Assembly (NCBI RefSeq): GCF_008831285.2
Contig: NW_022205106.1
Coordinates: 1 to 64,000 of the forward strand
Reading direction: 5' to 3'
DNA: 64,000 nt
Source: Nymphaea colorata
Taxonomy: Eukaryota > Streptophyta > Magnoliopsida > Nymphaeales > Nymphaeaceae
The translations under genes and the position numbers were made by a program. Below are positions 1 through 9,057 of the stretch, piece by piece (position 1 is the stretch's first letter; each line of letters begins with the position of its first letter). The notes under the pieces are model-generated. The model was not told the origin of the DNA. It saw only the letters and a list, made by a program, of their open reading frames with translations, and searched no databases.

Positions 1-130
1 ACGAAATGCAAAAAGAAACTTTAATGGTTAGTTCAATTAACACATTTGTAATAGACAGTCTAGATTAAGAACTAATTATTGAGTCAATATTTTGGAATTA
101 ACGCATGTGTATTTATATATATATGTATAC

Positions 131-690
131 CTGCAGAAACATTATAGCCATGTTGCCTCAGAATTCTGAACCGAAGTGAAGAAGAGTAGAGGTCCTCAAA
201 TCCTCTAGTGCTCATGGATATGGCATCTTGATTCCCTGATTTCACTCTCAAAGTGATAGGCTACACTTAAACGTTCGAGTGAATCGACGAGCTCCAATAG
301 AGCCACTTGCTCAGTTGTAGATGTTATAAAGTTGTTGGACTTCTCTTCTCAATTCTTCAACTCTGGTCCTTTGTGTTTGATCTGCTTTCATTTTCATGTC
401 TTTGAATTAGGATCACATCATAATACCAGCATAAACAAAATAATAGTCAGATCAGAGGTATGGAAAATTACTGATGTTGCGCTGGTAATGGACTGGATGA
501 AGTCATAGTTCCACGTACTTGGCTGGTATCTGGAAGGCCTCCTTTGGGCAGCAGACCTACCGCAGCCCTCAGCCCTTGGCTCACATCTCACAAGGGTGGT
601 GCTCCATGGCTTGAACCCAGCCTTGTTATTAGGAGCAAGCTTGGGGGAAGTAACGAAAGGAGTGGAAAGGGAGGGAAGATGAGCAGCCAT
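131..690 (-). pseudogene. Terpene synthase copy 1, 5' part (exons 1-2), frameshifted
   Basis: Exon 1 (472-690, 73 codons) starts at an ATG giving MAAHLPSL. It has a Ser/Thr/Arg-containing leader fitting a plastid transit peptide, then RRPSRYQPSTW, which is the RRX8W motif of monoterpene-type synthases (TPS-b/d), followed by NYDFIQSI. Its donor is a good GT (470-471). Exon 2 (131-381) encodes the next conserved block, with LELVDSLERL and YHFESEI and near the end RILRQHGYNVSA, before a GT donor at 129-130. Compared with copy 2, exon 2 has a 1-bp loss near 378, a 1-bp gain near 330 and a 2-bp loss near 229. These put stops in frame (for example TGA after EELKN and TAG after HIHEH). Exon 3 onward is outside the window. 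Family is certain; substrate cannot be inferred. Confidence 0.85.
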
Positions 691-760
691 TAGAACAGTG
701 TGTATTTGTTGTTGAATGATGAATGCTTTCACTGCCTCTCGGATGACTTAGCTCAGGATT

Positions 761-1545
761 GGTTTGCTAGTTTATATAGAGCTGCATCCGAGTGTGCATT
801 GCGTGTCTATTATGGTTAGAGAATTTTAATTAGGTTCAATCTCTTAAAATATAGTGTTTGTGTAAGCTATAAATGTTTAATGCTTTTTCTTTGCATACAA
901 ATAGAAAGTATTAAACTATGACACTTGCCCAAGCCACAATTATTTGGTACTTTTATTTTATAGAAAGAATGCATTCTTTCTTCAAGTTTTTCATATGCAT
1001 TATAATCTGACACTTATTAGCTAAAGTTTGCCACTTAAAACCATTTTTATAAAGACCATGTTTATTTTTTGCTAGTATTTGAGTAATTGCACCCCTTCAC
1101 CTTTAAGTGGTGCAACTTGCCGTTTCAACAATATTATGAACATGGTTTGCTAGCTTATAAAGAGCAGCATCCAAGTGCATATTGCGTGTCTATAATGGTT
1201 AGAGAATTTTAATAAAGTTCAATCTCCTAAAAATATGGTATTTGCGTAAGCTATAAATGTTTGATGCTTTTTTCTTTGTATATAAATAGAATGCATTAAA
1301 CTATGACACTTGCCTAAGCCATAATTATTTGGTACTTTAATTTTATTTGCATATAGATAGAATGCATTCTTGCTTCACGTTTTTAATATGCATTATAATC
1401 TGACACTTATTAGCTATTGTTCACAACTTAAAACAATTTTTATCAAAGTCCATGTTTATCTTTTACATGTATTTGGCTAATTGCACCCCTTCACCTTTAA
1501 GTGGTGCAACTTGTCGTTTCAACAAAATTATGAACATGGTTTGCT
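761..1545 (-). repeat. Tandem repeats of the TPS promoter region, unit 1
   Basis: A block beginning GGTTTGCTAGYTTAT at 761 recurs at about 1144 and 1538, so the period is roughly 385-395 bp. Each period carries a TATA-like stretch, TGCATTGCGTGTCTAT-like sequence, AAGCTATAAATGTTTRATGC, ACTATGACACTTGCC and a terminal CACCTTTAAGTGGTGCAACTTG box (near 1092 and 1494). The first period is the TPS proximal promoter itself, so the repeats look like copies of that promoter placed upstream. Confidence 0.7.
771..778 (-). promoter_or_regulatory. Putative TATA box of TPS copy 1
   Basis: Read on the minus strand, CTATATAAAC lies about 80-90 bp upstream of the TPS ATG at 690, the usual place for a plant TATA box with a 50-60 nt leader. 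The same motif is kept upstream of TPS copy 3 (43846-43853) and altered upstream of copy 2 (26711-26720, CTATATGAAC). Transcription start is inferred, not seen. Confidence 0.5.
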
Positions 1546-1807
1546 AGCTTATAGGGACCCGCAATCGAGTGCACATTGTTTCAATGAAAATTTTAATGGG
1601 TTGGTGTTGGCAGCCGGCCCACCAACCGGCCCAACCAAGCCAGCATGTGTTTTGGCCATTGTTCCGAGAGAAACATGTAAGGGAAAAGAGGAAAAAGAAA
1701 AGAATGATGAAAACATGTGGCAGACCCAACTATGTCACTACTTGTCATAGAAGCTGCCAAAGGAAAAAGAAAGGAAGGAAGGACAAAGCTACCCCTTCAA
1801 CCACAAT

Positions 1808-2193
1808 TAGGGATGTCAATGGATCGTAGTCAAATTGAATTTACCTTCAGCCATATCTAAATCCAAATATGGAATCGTATTTCACAAAGTGAATTTGATT
1901 TCAATATAATTTTCATATTCATATCTAAATATGAATTTTGAACTGAATTTTACCTATTTTCAAAATGTAAGAACATTAGATATAGGATATATGCTTAATA
2001 ACAAATCTCATTCAAATCCACATCCAAGTCCAACCGGATGTTTATGTATATCCGAAAATCTGATTGGAAGCCGATTATTACTGCTGAATTCAATCCTATT
2101 TTCTAATAGGATATGTTTTTCTTTTTCATATCTGATTTCTTCGAAACAGATCGATTAGATTTTCTATCCAAAGCAGATATATAGGCATCCCTA
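1808..2193. mobile_element. MITE-like element with AGGGATG ends (unit 1)
   Basis: The segment starts TAGGGATGTCAATGG and ends GGCATCCCTA, giving short imperfect terminal inverted repeats around an AT-rich interior rich in AAATCCAAAT-type words. Sister copies sit at the same place in the other units (27678-28063, 45254-45639), and a related one lies at 13367-13813 outside the units. No transposase is seen and no clear target-site duplication was found, so the superfamily is open. Confidence 0.45.
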
Positions 2194-4984
2194 TGTGCAA
2201 CTATGGATGCCAGTGGTTTGGATTCAGGGAGGACTTGGGATTCAGATGTAGGCTCTACTTTTTAAAACTAAATTTGGATCCAACAAGCATGTGATCCCAA
2301 ATATAGACATAATCGGGTTGGATCTCCGTAACACAAAGTGGACTCGGGCCTGAATATGGCATAAAACATAAAGGAACACGTATTTGATTAGTAATGGCAC
2401 AATGCTTTTTTACTAGCTACAGTTCAAAATCAGGTCCATAATCAGATGTGTCCAACCTTGAAAATGGTGGGGGCAATTTTTTTTTTTGTAAATTTTAATT
2501 ATAAAAATTTACTGAATTTTTCTTCTTCTTTTTTTCACTTTTCGTTCTCAAAGAGCAACCCTCAGTCGCGGGGACCAAAGGCTTTGAAAAACAAAATTAT
2601 AGAGAGATGTGTACTGGAGGCAGGGGGCCTGGAAGGGGCTGTATTTCTTCTTGGATTTAAAAAAAATAAAAAGAAGTTATTTTTAAATTTCAAATATTTT
2701 AGTTTATCCTGTATAAATTAAAATAAAGTAAATATATTTCTGGTTCTGTAAAAATTTAGAAACTATAGTTTGGTTCCTACAACAAAAAATTCCTAGCTTC
2801 AACTTTGGGATCTCTCTGCAACCCTCTACGTAAGGGTTAAAAAGAACTTTATGCCCTTTGTTCTGTAGTTTTCACCAATTTAAAAAAAAAAAGAGCTTTG
2901 AAGTCTTTCCCTTTAGCCGAACAGAATAGAAACAAAGACGCTACAAGAATTATCACTTAATTGTGTCAAAGAAAACAAGCAGCTCATGCTGTAAAATCCG
3001 CCACCTTCTTTTATAATGTGGTCGTGAAAAAACTCATGGCCTTTCGTTACACAGCAGAAAGTTTCCGTTCAATTGTTACCTGTGTGCATACTTTGTGGTG
3101 TGTCATATAAGGATCCCAGTTGGCAGCTTGCTTTTTAATTATAACTATAGAATATTTGATCCACAAATCAGATTTCAAGAATCTTTTAAAATTTTATAGA
3201 TTTCAACACTGGAGCATATCCGTATGTCACTGGACGTGTAAAATATTTATATGTATCTTGGAAAGTTTCCCTAGAAATTGAGAATAATTATTAAAAGGGG
3301 AATGAACCTGAAAATATGTAATCAATAATGTTTGGTCTATAGTAAATAAAATCATTCTCTTATCATTGTCTTTGTGACTGCTGGATGCTTTGGTCAATTT
3401 TGTATAGGTTATTACAAACGGACATCAAATGCAATTTAGCTACTCAGGTTTTGTTGAAAAAGAAGAAATACTCTAGCTATATGCCACATATTAGACAAAT
3501 AAGAGACCATAAGGACTCACTGATCTCTCAACAATTTGATTTATGTTCTCATTCTGAGACATTCAATAATACCCACCATGTATCTTATATTCTCACTATA
3601 GCGATAATTTCCCTTATAACACTATGACATATTTTTTAAATTATTGGTATTTGATTTTTTTAATGCTTTAAAGCAAGAAAAATGATTAATGCTGAGACAC
3701 CATTAAAAATTTAAAACAAATAATTTCTTAAAAGAAATGAATGACTGTCTTGAAAAAAAAAAGAGGGGCCACTATCGATAGACATTAGGGAGTCAAAATC
3801 TGAAATTTTACACACTTATCAAGAAAGCATCCAAAGTGAAGTTTTTCTCTCTTCTTTTTCTCTAACTTCTACAAAAAGAAATTAAAAAAAGAAAGCCCAG
3901 TTGACAGGAAATAGGTCAAAAGACTAGTAACAAAACCTAACCCTGAGAACGTAATTGGTCTGGGCCAACTTTGCATGGCTAGTGCCACTTGATTATGCCC
4001 TGTTGCTATTGTTAGAGAGACCTTTAACATCCCATTCGGAGCTCATAGTTCTGTCAAACAGAGTTTGTTGGAATAAAACAGCAAAACTGGATTAGTATGA
4101 GTCCTGGACATCATCAGCTTTGTCTCTTCATAAATAGGGATGGCCAGCCTTAAGTTTGGCAAGGTCGATGGCATTCCCTCGTGGCACGAACAAGTTTTAC
4201 TTCTAGTCAATGGTCAGATCACGCAACTTGGATGGGATAAATAAAATTTTGGATTTGGAAAAAAAAATCATGCTTCCAAATTTTTACATAATACAATGAG
4301 AGATCCGACAAATGTGAGAAAGAGGAAGTGTAGGTGATGTAGAAGTTTGTGGATTGGGAATTTTTCTGGATTTATTTAACACCAATCATGGACCATGTCA
4401 GCCTGCAGAGCACTACCTTAATCTTCCTTCTCTTTCCATTTTCATAGAGTGAACAACAAGCCGATTTATTTCCATTTTTAAACATTTCTCTCCCTTCTTT
4501 TTTTTTCTTGATGCCAACCTTGTTCGCAACTCACTTTTCCATTTTCCACATATTATTATGAATGAAAAAGCAGGTGATATGTGGAAAATATTAACTTGGT
4601 AGGCACCATGTTTCCAAATCAAAAGAAAACTAAAGTTAGATATGCATGATAAGCGGCTTTGTTTGTTTGAAAAATCTACTAATGTAGATTTGATTTTCAT
4701 AGCCCATGTGAAAATTATTGGTTGATAACTAGACAGCCGAGAGTTTTTATAACTAGGCTTTTTTCTATTGAATTATTGACTGTTGATCACAATATAATCA
4801 AGATTAGTGAATATTTGTGCCGTCGCCTTAAATTCCAAATTCTGGATGTATGAACACAAGTATGGCCCATTACTAGGAAGCCAATCCTGGTGATACATCA
4901 ATGTACCAAAGACACCCATGATAGTGAGTATCATTTGCCAAATAATCTTATTGTAAGGATCTAGGGTGCGACAGAAGGAGGGGG
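2194..4984. other. Duplicated spacer without genes (unit 1)
   Basis: AT-rich sequence aligning to 28064-30035 and 45640-49130. Open frames here are short, differ between copies and show no family features. A C-rich block near 2560-2650 (GGGGGCCTGGAAGGGGCTG) is repeated at the same place in each unit. Relative to units 2 and 3 about 380 bp are missing near 3395. No gene is recognised. Confidence 0.6.
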
Positions 4985-4989
4985 AGCTG

Positions 4990-5910
4990 GCAGGAGCCAT
5001 GCCCCTCCCCCCTCATGTTTTGGAAAAAAAAAATGATACTTACATTTTAAGAAATTTTTAAATTGGCCTATATAAAAATTTTGAAAAACATTGTTTGGCC
5101 CTTGTATAATTTTTGCAAATACTGTTCAGCCCTTCCTAAAAAAAATTGCTGGCTTCACCCTCAGATCTCGCGGTCTACTGTTCTTTATTTCATATCCATT
5201 TCATCTCAAGTTAATGAAATTATGAGTAACTCATGTCAGAACATCATCACAATCAATAAGAGAAGAAGAACTAATAAGAAACTAGACTGACATAGAATAT
5301 ATAACTCTAGCAAGAAATTCTTGCTTGTGGGTAAGAACTGCCTCCACTGTAGCTTGCATGTGACTGTGTAATTTCATAAGATCATCTTGCTTGAGAAGAG
5401 GAGAGAGAGGGTCCCCTTGTCATCGACCTCTATGGCTACAAAAAGTGGTTCCCTCCCTTCTTAAAGGCAACAACAAACAAAGCACAAAAGTCATATTTTT
5501 CCTCACCCAATCCTCACAAAATCCCAAATAAGAAAGCCTAAAGTGCCAAAAGACCGTCTCACTTTGTCATAATCTTTTGAAACATCTAATTTGAGAAGAA
5601 AAAATTGTTCTATATGCCCTCATCCAAGCTGTTGACCACTTCAAGAGCAAGATGCATGGATGGTGAACAAATCTACTGGGGAGATGAGAAGTACAACTAG
5701 TTTATAGATCACATTGCATAATGATGTAAGTCAAGACTTTTGTATCCATAATGATATAGAATTAAGAACAAATATCATATGTGTTCCATTACAAGCTTGT
5801 TTGTGAGAAGAAATTTCTCACCACCAGAGCCATATTGTTAGCATCCCGAAATTTCTTTTGGTTCACCAGTGAGAATTTGTTTTGCAGACTAGAAAAGGGG
5901 TCCACCAGCC
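4990..5910 (-). mobile_element. LINE (L1-type) reverse transcriptase relic, unit 1
   Basis: On the minus strand, 5760-5400 reads as decayed non-LTR reverse transcriptase. A segment resembling the SLCNxIYKLVxK block appears near 5740-5700, and a KVRRSF-type segment (family AYDKVRWSF) near 5560. Both are interrupted by stops. The better preserved relatives at 38750-39010 and 62760-63000 make the assignment firm. The 3' part (4990-5200) matches the 3' part of those copies; the middle is deleted. Confidence 0.65.
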
Positions 5911-6660
5911 ATTGGTATGAGGCTTAGTTTTTTTGTGGCATTCTTCATTCTTGGTGCATTTCCTCAACTTAAATGCAATATGGTGGATGGTAAAGATGTT
6001 AAAGTGTTTTAGAAATTTAAAATTTTATAAAGCAAGAAAAGATGTAAGAGTCAATCCTTAAAATAAGAAAATTGTTCATTAGGCATTGGAAAAGAAAGTT
6101 CGATAATTTTTGTTTGATAAAATGGTCAGAGATATGTTTTAGAAGAAATAATCTTAGCTAATGAATCATTTGATTTGAAATAATCATTTAAAGTAAAAAA
6201 ATTATGTCAATTTTTGAAGGAAGAGTTTTGATAAAATTTTATAAAAATGCTTTAATGAAATGATCATTTGTAAAGTAAAGAAAGTTAATAGATATCTTTT
6301 GAAACACAAGTTAATCTCAAATTTTAGCCTAATTCTATTCCCATATTATTAAGGCTCGATGAGGTTTTGCTTAGGTTTCCTAAAGGAGTGGTTGTGGGTA
6401 TCCGTGAATCTTATGAATGCATGGTGAATATAAAAGTTAAATGAAAAGAGAAAGAATTCTCTTTGCTTGAAAGAAAATTAGATAAGTCATTCATACCACA
6501 ACATGCATATTAAAAAAAAAAGGTTTTCAAAAAATGAGTTGTATGCCATCCAAGTGTAGTCCCAATGATAAGGATCATGGGTATTGCACCTTAATATTGG
6601 CCTTGGTGAAGTCGAATGATTTTGGGCCAAGCAAAATGGGAGCTTTTTTTGTTTAATATA

Positions 6661-7350
6661 TAAATAGAGAGAGAGAGAGAGAGAGAAATTAGAAGAGAGA
6701 GTAACATGGAGAGAAGTCTAAAAGGATGGGAGAAAAGGTGGGTGGGGGAGGAGACAAGAACCAGTCCAGTTGACCTCATAATGGCACCCCTAATCTCAAA
6801 ATCAACATTGTTCCTCAATACCATTAGGTAGCACCCTCCAAGAATCAAACTGAAGACATGGCTGTAACACGCTGCCTAACCCAACCATTGTTCTACCCAT
6901 CATTTGATTAAAAGGGGTGGAGAGAGAGAGAAAGAGAGGGGGGTTTAAAAAAGGAAAAAGAAAAAAGAGGGATTAAAAGAGAGGTAAAAGAAAGAGAGAG
7001 AAAGAAAGATTTTTAAAAAGGGAGAGAGAGAATTGATGGTATAGAGAAAAAGGAGAAATTTTAGAGAGAGAGATCTAAAAAGAGAGAGAAATCACAGAGA
7101 GAGAGGGAGAAAAATAGTAGAGAGAAATAGTGAAATCCAAGAGAGAAAGATTAAAAAAAGAAAAAAGAGAGACTAAAAGAGAGGTAAAATAAAGAGAGAG
7201 AAAGAAAGAGATTTCAAAAAAGGGAGAGCGAGAACTGAAGAGAGAGAGAGAGAGAGAAAAGAGAAATTTTAGAGAGAGAGAGATCTAAAAAGGGAGAGAA
7301 ATCAGAGAGAGAGAGGGAAAGAGAAATAGGAGAGAGAAATAGAAAGATTA
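6661..7350. repeat. Purine-rich GA microsatellite tract, unit 1
   Basis: A pure (GA)n run lies at about 6667-6687. From 6915 to 7350 the plus strand is almost all purine: imperfect GAGAGA/GGGAGA/AAAGAGAG repeats with short TTTTAAAA interruptions. Equivalent tracts occur at 30155-30620 and 50745-51255, and one begins at 63935. Long minus-strand open frames over the tract are Leu/Ser repeats created by the microsatellite and are not genes. Confidence 0.85.
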
Positions 7351-9057
7351 AAAGAGAGATTTTGCATTTTTTAATTCTCTTTCCTGGATGGAAACTATGA
7401 TTAACGAGTTTGGAAAATAATTTAAATATTATAACAACTTCATTACATTTGTTGTAGGTCAGAGAGAAACTTAAGCTCATAAAGAAAAGGGCTAAGCAAA
7501 GTCTCCAAAGCCTTTAATTTCAAGAGTTTGAAATGCTTTTGAAACTATCAAAAAAATCTTTGTATGCATGTGTAAATAGTAAAAAAGACATCCTATATAA
7601 TCTTGGCAATTACGCCCCTCCCATCATTAGGTAAAAGATGAAGACTACATAATGAGGAAGAATCATCTACTCTAGAAGAAGTAGATGAAGGAAGCCCCTC
7701 CCCTGATCCTCCTGTACTCAAATCCCGTCGAAGGAGCATTTCTGAAGGAAAATCACTCCTTTAGGATTGCTAATATAATGACAAATAAATGGTTTATCAA
7801 GAGAAGAAGGATTCAAAGGTGGCTAAAGTAGTGGTCTAAAACTAACAGTAAGGTATGTATTAATCTTGAACCTGACAAGATAAAAGGTATCGATCTTGAC
7901 TCTTACTTCCTCCCTTGATAATGAATGAGCATGTAAGTTTTTGTTGGCCACACTGCAATAAAAGTCTTACATTAAAACAGAAGATTTATGGATTTTGAAT
8001 GAACGACAAAGCTATGTGATAGCTTCAATAGGATTTTTGGCAGAGTTTTCTTGATGTGGTTCAGTACCAAAGTGGTATGGTGTGTGTGTGTGTATTAATG
8101 ACATTAGGGATGGGGTACAAAGCTTCAGACTTACGATCTCAACTGTTAACTACTAAAATACTCAAGATAATATCTAAAAGGTTAGATTGTTAAAGAAAAA
8201 AATGTTTTGAACATTGAGTTTCATGTATATAATTGTCCACTTGGTTCAACCATCATCTTCTGGTCTCTTTCTCTCTCTCTCTCTCCCTCTCTCATTTTAC
8301 TTTATGCGAATCTTAACATTATGGGAAAGGTTAAGTTATGGCTGTTGGATTCAATATGTATTTTTGCAACCGAGTCCAATATGAACTTTATGCTAAATAA
8401 ATTTGGATTGCAGATCATATATGTTAATTATTTTTACATAATAAAATCAATGAAATAAAAGATTAACAAGAAATCTGGCAAGTCTGAAAGGGGGAACTCT
8501 AGGGAATGTAGAAGGCTTGGCCTTGGGGATTTTTCTACCAGATTTATTTTGGAGCGAGTAAATTAATTGAATTTCTTGTTTAACACAACCTATAAAAAAT
8601 GTGCCGATGAGTATTTTTCTCATGTATTCCAGTATTATATCAGATCATGCCACGATTGATGGGAATTAAAGTTAAAGTGAATGAAGAAAATATAATGAAT
8701 TGGAGAGAGAAAAGAAGCAGCAATGTGAACGTAGCTAGTCTGGAAGAGAAGAAGAATACAGTGTAAGGAATTGACAAAACAGCGTGAAAGGACTGAAGCC
8801 AATGAGTAATAACTGACAGAATTGAGGGCAGAATTTCTTGAGCCGTGAAGGGCTGAATTTCTTCCGTAACTTGATTAGTTCAGCGCTCTACCACTTGCAA
8901 GAGGATAATGTGGAGGTGGCGGTGATCAAACGGACCCACCTACTCAATTTGAATTTTATGTGCAAGTTTTTCCCTATTTTCTTCGCATCCTTGTGAAAAT
9001 TGCTTATCATCCTCTGCCCTTCAATCTACCGAGAAACTGGGACTGGGGTTACTAGAG
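7351..9057. other. NLR-1 upstream spacer
   Basis: AT-rich sequence aligning to the regions before NLR-2 and NLR-3. It holds a (TC)n run at about 8264-8295 and a (GT)n run near 8080. The join near 8065-8075 (GTACCAAAG to TGGTATGG) marks a deletion of about 2.4 kb relative to unit 3. From about 8560 to the NLR start the three units are close to colinear, so any NLR promoter should lie here; no sharp TATA box was assigned. Confidence 0.55.

Noticed and set aside
1481-1829. Small plus-strand ORFs beginning MHPFTFKWCNL
   Set aside because: They arise from the repeated CACCTTTAAGTGGTGCAACTTG promoter block and the frames are not conserved between units.
7214-7480. Leu/Ser-rich protein on the minus strand (also 51090-51290)
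   Set aside because: The frame is a reading of the GA microsatellite and changes between units.
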